In this document: piece by piece, positions 41,701 through 52,334 of the stretch
How the letters are laid out: every line of letters starts with the position of its first letter
Numbering within the stretch: position 1 is the first letter of the stretch
Assembly: GCF_000787575.1 (NCBI RefSeq)
Contig: NW_012236491.1
Span: 2,064 to 66,063, forward strand
DNA from: Acytostelium subglobosum LB1
Lineage: Eukaryota; Evosea; Eumycetozoa; Acytosteliales; Acytosteliaceae
Reading direction: 5' to 3'
DNA: 64,000 nucleotides
Notes under the pieces: model-generated
The model's database searches: none
What the model was told of the DNA's origin: nothing
Seen by the model: the letters and a program-made list of their open reading frames with translations, nothing else
Made by a program: the position numbers and the translations under genes

Positions 41701-44014
41701 ACTGGCAATCACTTTGTCCTCACCATACCATACGAGTCGCATCACGCTGGCAACACCGCCNNNNNNNNNNNNNNNNNNNNNNNNNNNNNNNNNNNNNNNN
41801 NNNNNNNNNNNNNNNNNNNNNNNNNNNNNNNNNNNNNNNNNNNNNNNNNNNNNNNNNNNNAGTGGCGGTAGCAGTATCATGAGGACTGCACAATCAAAAT
41901 GGGGCACAGGACACAAAGCATTGGTGGTGGACGATAACCTCAACATCATTGAAGCGATCGAGATGCACCTGGAGCCCATCGGTCTGACCATCGTAAAGGC
42001 GCCCAGCGCCATCATTGCCACGTCTATCCTGGGCGTCGAGAAGGATATTAGCATCATATTTATCGATGCAATGGTAAGTTACCAAATTGATTAGCATCAA
42101 TCAATCAATCAATTATTTAATTAATCAATCAATCAATCAATTATTTATAGTTGCCTGGATTGAATATCGATGAGATCAAGCAACTCAAGTCCGACCCGTC
42201 AAAGAGCAACAGGAATCCTCCCCTTGTCGTGATGTGTACCAACAAGCAAAAGAAATCCTTCTCCAACCAAGGTCTTCATTTCTTATTCAAACCTGTAAGT
42301 ATCACGCGAACGAATGATTAATGGCTTGGCCTTGAGTCCCAAGGATTCAATGGCCGTTAGGTTGCGACTCCTTGATGCAATGACATTACATCCGCTCGTT
42401 CATGTACTGACATGCCCCTCTCACATGCGCCCGCGCTGGCGTGTCGCTTCACACCAACATAGCTCAAAAAGGAGCAGCTGCTCACCATCACCCACTCGTT
42501 GATAACGAGCCACCAACCGACAAACCTGTACACGACAGCCACAGCCAATGTCACGCCGCACTATGCACCATCGCCCATGGCAACGAACATCATATCCCAG
42601 ACGACCAAGCCAGTGGCTGGCGCGCTGTATACACCCACGATCAAGCTGCCACAGATGCTTCAGAGCGGCATTGGCTCAACTAGAACAACAACACAGCACA
42701 ATGTCGCGCCGCTCTCGAGAGCGATGCAGCAGCTGTCCACCAACAACTCACCGCAGTCCAATCCCATCTCGCCGGCCAAGCAATCAATGGGCGACTCGAC
42801 CGCCGCTCCAACATCAGCAGCGGGATCATCCCTTGCCGCGTACTTCAATCTCAATACGGCCACGCCAACACACACACCGAGGCAAACGCCTAGGAACTCG
42901 CCCCTCGCATCACCAATACTGCTTTCGGCGCCTGTGCCACCACTCGCCTTGCTGCCGCCACAAGAGGACCTCCTGTCCAATGCCAGCAACCCGTCCACAA
43001 GCACTCATATGGACCTGCTGACGAATGGGCGGTGTCGATCCGACACCGCCCATCCCTCTGTTACCTGGCCTCAACGCATCCAACACCTCAGACGATGTGC
43101 CAATAGAGGTGACGCCTGCGTCCGCTTCTGTACAGACGAGCCCCAAGCTGGACGCGACACCCGTGCCCACCCTCCCCGAGATCGACTTTGACGACGATAC
43201 GACATCGTCCAACTCGGTGCACAAGCAAGAGTATGTCGAGCAGAAGCAGAACATGTCGCAGCAAAGCACTGGGCCGCAGACGCCTCGCAGCTACAGCTCA
43301 GTCAACATCATGTTGGTCGAGGACAACCCCGTCAACGCGAGGATTGCCACGACCGTGCTGCAGAAGCACAGCTTCAAGGTGGAGCTTCAGTCCAACGGAC
43401 AGCTGGCGCTCGAGAAGATCAAGATCGCGCACGCCACGTACGATCTGATCCTGATGGACATTCACATGCCCGTCATGGACGGCATCACCTGCGCCAGGAT
43501 GATCCGCAAGTTTGAGGGCGAGCACAACCTGCGCAAGATACCGATTATCGCGTTGACTGCCGACACGTCGGCAGGCCACAAGAGCATCTGTCTGGACGCA
43601 GGCTGCAACGAGTTCATGACCAAGCCACTGGACTACCCTATACTCATCTCCCTGTTAAAGACACTCATTGATTCGCCCGAACAGCAACAACTGATGCAGC
43701 AACAACTGATGCAGCAACAGCAACAGCAATTACAACAACAGACACAACAGACGCAGCACCAACAGCATCAACAGCAACAACATCAATTACAACAACAACA
43801 ACAACAGATACAACAACAACAGCATCAGATACAGCAACAACAACATCAGATACAACAGCAACAGCAACATCAACAACAACAACAGCAACAGCAACACGAT
43901 GTAGTCCTTCAGCAATCCTCCTCTAGTATACCCATCCTTCCAGCGACCCCTACTGGTCAGCACCAGACGCCTCTCCTAAACACTGCAGCAACAAGCATTC
44001 AAACGATGCCTTGA
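38736..44014 (+). CDS. Membrane hybrid histidine kinase with degenerate H-box and two receiver domains
   Basis: The exons are 38736..40199, 40274..41186, 41255..42073, 42151..42294 and 42463..44014; all four introns close in phase. The product is about 1,600 residues, with 100 N in exon 3 and a one-base frame change near 43026-43052. Order: Ser/Gln/Asn-rich tail; about eight membrane spans between 330 and 690; a HisKA-like helix pair (about 720-785) where the usual SHEIRTP reads LSQFKKT, so Ser731 replaces the phospho-acceptor His; an HATPase-like domain with DTGCG and GIGL but an atypical N-box (RLVNTGLKTT); receiver 1 (ALVVDDN, FIDAMLPG, FLFKP); and receiver 2 (IMLVEDN, LILMDIHMPVMDG, ALTAD, TKPLD) with all catalytic residues. 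A poly-Gln tail ends it. The family feeds the RdeA-RegA/cAMP phosphorelay. Loss of the His suggests a phosphatase or relay-modulating role, as proposed for DokA-type proteins. Confidence 0.88.
41761..41860. other. 100-N assembly gap in the histidine kinase gene
   Basis: Exactly 100 undetermined bases lie between the ATPase-like domain and receiver 1. The reading frame before and after differs, so the real gap length is not 100 or differs modulo three. A conventional-size scaffold gap is the simplest reading. Confidence 0.95.
43026..43052. repeat. Perfect 12-bp-arm inverted repeat at a frame change
   Basis: TGGGCGGTGTCG and its exact reverse complement CGACACCGCCCA flank a three-base loop ATC within the kinase coding region. 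Frame 1 (…STHMDLLTN) and the following frame (GGVDPTPPIPLLPG) meet exactly here. Confidence 0.9.
43681..43905 (+). repeat. CAA/CAG (poly-Gln) coding repeat
   Basis: This is a mixed CAA/CAG tract with ATG, CAT and ATA interruptions, encoding the Gln/His-rich tail downstream of receiver 2. Confidence 0.9.
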
Positions 44015-44451
44015 TAGATCGATCACTTTAGTTCGTTCATTCGTTCATTCGCTCGCTCGCTTCATTCCATTCATTCATTCATTCAATCAATCAGACACAT
44101 TGATTGTTAGTTAGGTCTTTTCCATCATCTCTCCACCTATTATCTATTTATATCATATTCTTGAGAGGTCAATAAATGTCCTCCATCCCATCCCCTCCCC
44201 TAACACTACCACCATCCACCAGCATGGTTGGTCTGAACGAGTGATCAAAAAGTGACTCCTGATTCGTCCATTGTTGTACTATTCAAATAAAATCTTTAAA
44301 ATCCACCAAAATTCAAACAAAGTGAATGACTCTTTGCAAGGGATCACCTCCCCCTTCACACCTTTCATTCTTTCATTCACTAATTCACAAATTCACTCAA
44401 TCATTCATATATAACAGTAACATCTTCATCTAGATTATATATATAAGGTGG
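44015..44451. other. Intergenic region
   Basis: The interval runs from the histidine kinase stop to the start of the ankyrin-VPS9 gene. It contains TTCATTCGTTCATTCG runs just after the stop, a polyadenylation-like AATAAA at about 44171 (GTCAATAAATGTCC) and another at about 44287, and a TATATATA block shortly before the next ATG. Confidence 0.5.
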
Positions 44452-47378
44452 ATGACGATGGAGAATAACAATAATAGTACATCTTCATCACCATCTCTAC
44501 AATTACAACAACAACAACAGACACTTCTGGGGAATGATGTTGACAGACTTAGTGATTCAAACTCAAGTTCATCGGTGGTCGACACTGATGACTCATTTCT
44601 AAGACCTCCTTCATCGTTGTCATCGGCATTGGCATTGGCTACAATGGACGATGATATAAGTGATACCAACAGTACATCAAGTCTAACAGATTCTATTGCG
44701 CCAATGAGTACTCTGTCGTCGTCTTCATCGACCACGACTACCACCACGTCTTCGTTGTCGACCAAGTTGGAGTTGGATCTGGCCACAGGGGACTCGGCAC
44801 CCAAGCCAAAGATAGACATAACTCTCGTGGGTGGTGGCGGCGGGAAGCCGATGCAACACAGCACTGGCGGTATCATCACGACGCCTGTCGGGGGTAGCGA
44901 GTCAAAGAGAGTGGATAGCGTGCGATCATCATCACTCGAGAAGATCATACATAATAGCAATCGACCACATGGCCATACGAGGACACACTCGACCAACGCC
45001 ACGCCCACGGCGACACAACCCAAGGACAAAGACAACGGTGCGCCCAAGAAGCGAACCAAGTTGGAGGAGATGATCATGGCGACAGAGTCAGGAAACACGA
45101 TATTCCTCGGACTAGCAATCAAACAGAAGCCCATTATATCATTATCCTACGAGCTGCCAGGCAAGTCGACATTCCTGCACGTGGCATGTTCCTCCCTCAA
45201 GATCACCTCAGTGATGTTCGTGCTGGAGGCCGCTGGCATGCTGCTCAATGCGCAGAACACTAAGGGTAGGACACCCCTGTATGTGTGCTGCGAGGCGGGC
45301 TTCTTCCACGCCGCCAACTATCTGCTCAAGTGTGGCGCATCACCCATGTTGGCAGACTATCACAAGTGGACACCTCTCCACAGGCTTTCATCCAAAACAC
45401 CAAAGACCACGACACCAGCCCCTAGTCTTGCGCCAGCATCTGCAGCCACACCAGACTCCAAGAGAGTTGGAGGCACATCTGGCGGCCCGTCTGACAAGGT
45501 TGGCTTCACCAAGGAGCTGCAATTGGAAGCTGCCACCAAGATACTCTCAATCAACCCATCGATCATTGCTGCCAAGGTAAGTAACTTACTGATGGGGATG
45601 AGACTCGCGAGACCAAACACTTACACCTCCCTCATTCTCAGACATCATCCAATCAGACACCACTGCACATTGCCATTTCCAATGGCAACTATCACCTTTG
45701 TAAACTCTACCTGCAACACTCAACAGCTCAATCACTCCTGGTCAAGGATGACAATGGCAACTCACCTCTTCACCTTGTAGCATACACAGTCCGATCAAAG
45801 GTAGGTCTCTGCAACACAACAATAGACCATGGCGCACTTACTAACACCTATGAAATAACAAACAGACATTTGCACAGTCGATACTTGATAAGCTAGCTGA
45901 TAGCTTAAGTGGAGAACAATTGATGGACTATATAGATGAGATTAACAATGTCTGCGCATCTGCCTTGCAGTTGTCGATGAAGAGAGACAATCAAGAGTTG
46001 TGTCGACTCATCATCAGATACAGATCAATGGCCGAGTCAAAGATACTGAAGGAGTACTTCTCGGACCTAAACGCATTGAATCCATCAGAGGCTACGCGCC
46101 TCCCACTTGACAAGATCAGCTACCTGGAGTCACCATTCAGAAGCTCACACTTCGGAATACTATTTAGAAAGATCATCACCATCATCAAGCAGCACTACGC
46201 CATCAACATGACGCATCAGAATGCCAATATCCTTCTCACGCGCACCAAAGACACCATCAAGAAGTTCTTTGGTATGTTTGATTGTTTAACCACAAAAGGA
46301 ATGATTCCATGCAACTAACATGCCATGCCCCACTTCTAGATTGGCTTGACAACAATGTCATGGACACAAACTATATCCGGTACTACAAAGAGACATTATT
46401 CTCTCAGACATACGACACCATCATTCACCTTTACCATGAAGTTGTAAGTTGTTATTGAACCAATCGTGTACCACACTCCACTCACTCATATATCTACTAC
46501 AGTACAAGTCCAGAGACCTATTCACACAACAGAGGATAGCAATGTATATTGATCTAAGCTATAGCGAGTTGGATATATCAGAGAGCAGTTGGGAGCAGAA
46601 TGTGGAGGCATTCCCAAGGGCTTTGGAGATAATGAAGAGGTTGCCAGAGAAGAGGACTCCATCGGACAAGATCGATGGTCTGAACGAAGCGACAAGCCAG
46701 ATTGTTAGAATGGACGCCAATGATCTGACGCCAATGTTTATGTTTTTGTTGATTAAGTCGGACCTGAAGAACATGGCATCCGAATATCAGTTCATGGACG
46801 ACTTCAAAGAGACACCAGAGCAGGAGCAGTACTTGGTGCTGTTACAGGGTTCATTCGACTACTTGGAAACACTAAACTACACGCTGCGCAACTCAATGAA
46901 TCAGGTCATGTCACTCTCTGGCATTGTCGACAGAACCATTGACAATGCGCTCTCATTGTGCGATGAATTCCAGAATGCAGGCGTTGGCGGAGCAGACATG
47001 GTCGAGGACTTGGACGAAGGACTGCGCATCCAGGATGAGATGGTCTTGTTGTTGATGATGGTCTCAAAACTGGCAAACAGGATGAGCAACGACATCATCT
47101 ACCTGCCGCTCAAATGGTCCGACATTGTGATGAAGTCCTATCACTTCAAGGCGATCGTCGAGCGACTGGGTGTGCGTCTCGATCAATCACTGGAGCTGCT
47201 CATCACTACTTCCTCTCCTATCCAAGAATTTGATCAGACAGCGCCCTCACCTGCCGATGCCAACACCATCATCAAGAAGAAAGGTGAGATATGTATTATA
47301 CTCGAGCATCCATACCCCCAGATGGTCTACCAGGTCATCGAAGAGAGTCTACGAAAGGCCCTGAACGAACACAAATAA
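44452..47378 (+). CDS. Ankyrin-VPS9 domain protein (putative Rab5-family GEF)
   Basis: The model is join(44452..45576,45642..45800,45866..46271,46340..46443,46503..47378), 889 residues, with all phases closing. The N-terminal 200 residues are Ser/Thr-rich and disordered. Ankyrin repeats follow at about 215-430 (STFLHVACSSLKITSVMFVL, GRTPLYVCCEAGFFHAANYL, WTPLHRLSSK, QTPLHIAISNGNYHLCKLYL, GNSPLHLVAYTV). The C-terminal half includes a VPS9-type segment around 665-720: DANDLTPMFMFLLIKSDLKN, then a FMDDF...QEQYLVLLQGSFDYLETL stretch, matching the conserved D-x2-LP...Y.Q.F core. VPS9 domains catalyse GDP/GTP exchange on Rab5/Rab21-type GTPases on early endosomes. In animal ANKRD27/VARP the VPS9 domain precedes the ankyrins; here the order is reversed. 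A helical domain lies between the two. The assignment of VPS9 is by motif, without alignment. Confidence 0.8.
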
Positions 47379-47484
47379 ACATGGCCCATTTTGGATAACA
47401 TGTTATCTTGTGTATATGTAACAATTTGTTGATTGGTTTATTGGTAACAATGTAGGTGATTGGTGGATGACTGAATGAAGACAC

Positions 47485-50060
47485 TTATTTCATTGTCAAA
47501 TACAACTGTATGTCGCCAATGTTGATGATGAACAATCCAGACTCGAGTGTAACCTTTGAATCTGGGTCGATGAATGAGAAGTCGAATGTATCCAGTGTGA
47601 GCTTGACCCTCTTGGTTTGCTTGGGACCAAGGTCTACCTTGGTGTATGCTTTTAGCAACTTGACCTCTGGTGTGGTCTCGGCATACACATCACTCAAGTA
47701 GCAAAGGACTGTATGCTTGCCTTGCACTGAACCAGTGTTGGTGATATCCAAGGTGACCGATACGCTATCGCCCAACTTGGAGGTGTAGTTGTTGTTCTTT
47801 GGACCAACCTTGTCGGCAGTGACACTCACCAATGAATAGTTGAATGTGGTGTAGCTGAGTCCTGTGCCAAACTGGAAAAGAGGTGCGGTGGCATCTACCT
47901 CTGAGTACTTGTGGTAGTAGGGCACTCCGATGTCACCACTCCTGGCGGGATAGGTGAATGGTAGGCGACCGGAAGGGTTGATCTTTCCAAACAAAATGTC
48001 GGCAATTGGTTGGCCTGCCTCGGAACCTGGCAAGTAGGCAGCAACAACAGCATCGACCTTGTTGATCAGGTCTGGATCCATGAGTCTTGGTCTGGACTCA
48101 ATAATAATAAGAATGACTGGACCCTTTGATGCCTGGACTACAACTTCGAGAAGGTCTGTGCAAGACTGGTCCATTGTCAAATCGTTGATGTTGCCCGGTG
48201 TCTCTGCCTCTGGTAGCTCACCAATTACAACGATGGATGCGTCGGCCAGAGAGGCATACTTGGCTGCTTCCTTGAGCATGGTTTCGTTCTTGACACCGAA
48301 TTGGGCACCGAGGCTGTAGGTCACCTTGCTTGAGTTCAAGTTTGACTTGACACCATCCAGGATGGTCTTGCCAAAGGGGAACTCATTGTCATAGATTGCT
48401 CCCTGCCAATGTACAGACCAACCTCCGTTTTGATTCTTCAAGCTGTGAGCAGATGGACCGGTGATGAACAGGTTGTTTAAACTTCCAGCCTTGAGTGGGA
48501 GGGTCTTCTTGTCATTCTTCAACAAAGTGATTGACTCGGCTACAATTGCTGCAGCAAGAGAACGATCAGCAGCTCCACCAACAGTTGGCAAGAATGGATT
48601 CTTTGGATCTGGATACGGGTTGTCAAACAGACCGACAGCGTACTTGGTGTTGAGGATCTTGCGGACACTCCTGTCGAGTCTGCTCTCGGGCACAACTCCA
48701 TAGTCAACCAGCTCCTTGAGCAAGATTGGGAATGAGTAGTCCAGAGGGACCATGGACATGTCGATACCAGCATCCAGGGCCATGATGATTGCCTCATAGT
48801 GGTTGCTCGCGACGTGGTGGTAGTATACCAACTTAATGATATCCTCCCAGTCGGTAACGATGAGTCCCTCAAACTCAAGTTCATCTTGAAGCAGATCGGT
48901 CAGGTACTTCTTGGTGGCGTGCATTGGGCGTCCATTGACCTCTCCTGAGTTGACCATGACAGTTCCCAATCCCTCATTGATGGCGGCGGCGAACGATGGA
49001 AGGAAGTAACGACGGAGCATAACATCTGGGATCCAAGCGGGAGTTCTATCCTTGCCAGATCTTGGATCAGAGTATCCAAAGAAGTGCTTGGCAGAACCGA
49101 CAACAGATGGACGTTTAATTGGGCCACGGGATGGGTCAACACCTCCTTGGAGTCCCTTGGTAGCGGCGGCGCCCATAGTAGCGGCGAGATGTGGATCCTC
49201 TCCAAAGGTCTCATAGAATCTTGGCCAAAGTGGGTTCATTCCACAGTCAAGAACAGGAGCAAAAGCCCAAGGAATACCAACAGCCGATGTATCCTTTGCT
49301 GTTACCATCGCCGATCTCCTAGCCAACTCTGGATTGAATGTTGCGGCTAATCCATTGTTCTATTGTAGATGAATTTCAATGTTAACATGCTGATATGAAG
49401 GAAGGAGAGGGAATGATTGACTTACGTGAGGGAAGAGTGTACTGCCATGGATATAGTTGGCACCATGCATTGAATCCAAACCGTATAACATTGGAATCTT
49501 GTTTGGACTGTTCTTTATCGATGCTTCTTGGATTGTTTTGAGATGATCCATCCATGTAGTGGTATTCATAGAGTACAAAGTATTATTCTCCAATCTACCT
49601 GGTGCGAATGGAGTGTTCAGGAAACTTCCAACCTTGTAAGTACTCGTAATAAATTCAAGGGCGGTAGTATTCAATTCCATCGAGTCTGGCTTTGTGATCA
49701 TTCCAATGTCCAACTAAATATAATTGATTGATTGATTGAGTTAGTGATTGTATCTCAAGAAGGAGATTGAGGATTAACATAACATACTTGAGTCATTTGT
49801 CCAATCTTCTCGACAATGGACATTTTGGATAGGAGTTGGGTGACAAATGCATCACGCTTCTTGGTGTACTTGGCTGATGCGAGTGTCTTTGGTTGTTTCT
49901 TTGTAGGGTACTTATCCATCTTGATCACCCTTTTGTTTACAAATATATTGGAATCATCTTTATGGATATGAACATCTATTCTTTCCTCTGTGGCCATTGT
50001 TACAAATGCCAACAAGGCAATAGATAACAATACCAAATAAATGAATGATTTATTCATCAT
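47485..50060 (-). CDS. gluA: GH3 beta-glucosidase, lysosomal GluA-like
   Basis: The model is complement(join(47485..49359,49426..49713,49788..50060)), 811 residues; both introns are phase 0. A signal peptide (MMNKSFIYLVLLSIALLAFV) is followed by a propeptide-like basic region. The GH3 TIM barrel contains MLYGLDSMHGANY, WAFAPVLDCGMNPLWPR, SAKHFFGYSD with the substrate-binding Lys-His pair (278-279) and GLIVTDWED with the nucleophile Asp357. The second alpha/beta sandwich domain (SITLLKNDKKTLPLKAG to AAYLPGSEAGQPIADILFG) and the C-terminal fibronectin-III-like domain (VSVTLDITNTG) complete the family plan. Length and layout match Dictyostelium lysosomal beta-glucosidase, an N-glycosylated enzyme cleaving beta-glucosides during growth and development. 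About 20 NxT/NxS sites fit lumenal targeting. The 3' end converges with the VPS9 gene at about 100 bp. Confidence 0.94.
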
Positions 50061-51587
50061 TCTTTAAATATATTTATATTATTTGTTCGAATAGAATACA
50101 GATAAATATTATTATTATTATTTATATGATATGTTATTATATATATATATATATATATATTATGAATGAGAGGGACAGAGAGTGATGTGTCTTTAGACAA
50201 CTTCAATAATAACAATAATAATAATATTATTTGTCTATTCAATGTCTAATTAATTAGTTGTAAGTGGAGCAACTAGGATGGATAAGATGGGATGCAAGGA
50301 TGAGATGGGAGATGGGAGATGGGAGAGATTGGGAGAAGATGGTAGGGAATGGGGTGCAGGGTAAGAAAGCCCCACCCCTCTCTAACCCATTCATCATCTA
50401 AACTTGTCATGTTAGGGAATGGGGATAGGGGATTGGTTGGACCAACCAATCAATGTCACCAGATGTGAGGTCCTCATGTTGTTGTTTGTTGTTGTTCATT
50501 TGTTCAATAAATATGATGTGCCTGCCTGCCCCCATACACATCGGTGATTGGATGTCATAATTATTAACGACGACGACGACAATGCTGAGCGATTCATGAT
50601 CTGACATCTACTGAAATGGTAATCCGACCATTGCACTGACATAACTTGACATGTGTGTGTGAATGTAGTTTGTGTGGTGTGTGGTGTGTGGTGTGTTAAC
50701 GTCTGTCTGTCTATCTCTCTGTCTGACGTCTGTTTGTAAGTTCAGTTTGTCCCGGGTGTGGTGGTTGGTTGGTAGTCATTCGATCTGAACAACATGAGTG
50801 AGGATGTTCTATCTCTGACATCACCCCACCCACTTCTGATGTATCAACCAGTAATACAGTCATCCATCCAGTAAAGTCACTTACTTTCATTCACACATCA
50901 TCCTACATATAATATGAATATATGTTCAATCGTGTTCTTTGATCTTGTTGTTGATTCTGACCATTCAATGATATACTCTTGATGTAGCTGGTCAGTTGAT
51001 AATTATGCATCCAGTGATTCGTACTCCAAGTTTTACTCATTGGACGATGATCTTCTACTTGGCGAGTCAAATGATTGTTTGATTGGTTGATTAGATTGGT
51101 TGATTGATTAATTCAATTGATCGATTGATTGATTGAGTGATTGAATGTTTGTCAACCTTCGAAGTCCTAAAGAAGATTCTCTTGCCTTTCAGAAGAGGTG
51201 TGAGTTGTTTATGGTTGGTAGGTGTTGTATGTTTTAGTAAGTTTGTTGATACTGTAATCATTCATTGTTGTTAAAGTTTGAAGAAGAGTATGTATTACTA
51301 CATTTAGTTGATATCATAGAGAGTGTACAAGGAATACTCCGAATTAATCTGTTTTGACCATAAGTGGAAATGATTACCAAAGTTGATGACAATTGAACTT
51401 CTAAGATTGGTGTTGTGTTTGGGTAACTCAAACAACCTCTCCTTTTAAGGTTATGATTGACCAAGTATAACAATCTGGAAACATACTCCATACTTAATGA
51501 ATGTATTCATTCATTCATTCATTCAATGAGAGAGATAAAGAATTGGTAGAGAGATAGAGATAGTAATAATAATAGTTAGTTAGTTAG
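50061..51587. other. Divergent intergenic region (1.5 kb)
   Basis: This is the upstream region of gluA (-) and of the basic protein gene (+). It contains a (TA)n run at about 50138-50160, GGGAGATGGGAGATGGGAG near 50306-50330, GTGTGGTGTGTGG near 50670-50695, and CAATC/ATTGATTG runs near 51080-51145. A minus-strand frame at 51258-51491 (77 codons) is not clearly coding. Confidence 0.5.
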
Positions 51588-52241
51588 ATGTTAATGATGG
51601 AGGAATTAGAGAACTTTGAACATTTAGATGATGAGGAGAATGAGAATGAGAAAGAGAAAGACAAATCAGATGTATTACTTTCAATTCCATATCCATTGCC
51701 AACAGTATTGAGAGCAACAGACAAGAATACGGTTAATAGGTATTCACAATACCTTGTTGTACTTGAGGGTTATGAGAAACCTGTGTGGGTCCCTTCAACA
51801 TTGGTTCCAATTCACATCAGGAAGGAGTATGACAAAGAAGTCACTACCAACAGATTCGGTGTCTACAAGAATACATCGTCCCGCTCTGCCACATCACTCC
51901 CGGCAAAGGAATCATCACGTCCTGCAGTTCCCAAGAGCAATCCTCCGGCGCCCAAGAAGACTCTCATGTCCCAAGTCAAGTTGGCAGCCAAGACTGTCAA
52001 GCAAGAGCATGCTCCACCCGTTCCAAAGGAAACACCTGCCAAGATAGTCAAGCCTCCTGCAGTCAAGACTGTGTCCTCGACACATCGAGCGCCAATCATG
52101 ACGGGTGTCATCAAGCCGGAGTATGCAATCCCAAAGACACATATTAGGTTCACCAAGCCAGCTGAAGTACCTATGCCATCATACAATCCGCTTGCTTGCT
52201 TTGACAATCCAAGGACTGTGAAGCTGACGACCAAGAAATGA
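51588..52241 (+). CDS. Unknown basic, Pro/Lys-rich protein
   Basis: This single exon encodes 217 residues starting MLMMEELENFEHLDDEENEN; the third Met (51597) is an alternative start. It has an acidic N-terminus, a central folded-looking segment (VLRATDKNTVNRYSQYLVVLEGYEKPVWVPSTLVPIHIRKEY) and a Pro/Lys-rich basic C-terminal half (SNPPAPKKTLMSQVKLAAKTVKQ, KPPAVKTVSS). YLVVLEGYEKPVWVPSTLVP resembles a chromo- or Tudor-like barrel strand pattern (chromodomain-type VxxIxxxRxxxGxxxYLVKWxGY...TWEP), but this is weak. A nuclear or nucleic-acid-binding role is possible. No homologue is recognised. Confidence 0.65.
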   Translation: MLMMEELENFEHLDDEENENEKEKDKSDVLLSIPYPLPTVLRATDKNTVNRYSQYLVVLEGYEKPVWVPSTLVPIHIRKEYDKEVTTNRFGVYKNTSSRSATSLPAKESSRPAVPKSNPPAPKKTLMSQVKLAAKTVKQEHAPPVPKETPAKIVKPPAVKTVSSTHRAPIMTGVIKPEYAIPKTHIRFTKPAEVPMPSYNPLACFDNPRTVKLTTKK

Positions 52242-52334
52242 ATATACCAACACCGATACTATGCTGGCCAGCATTGAATGATTGAATGATTGAATGATTG
52301 AATAATGATGGAGCATTTGAGGATGATGAATCGT

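Noticed and set aside
50407-51491. Short minus-strand frames upstream of gluA
   Set aside because: Composition is poor and no conserved motif, signal or intron supports them; they are probably spacer DNA.
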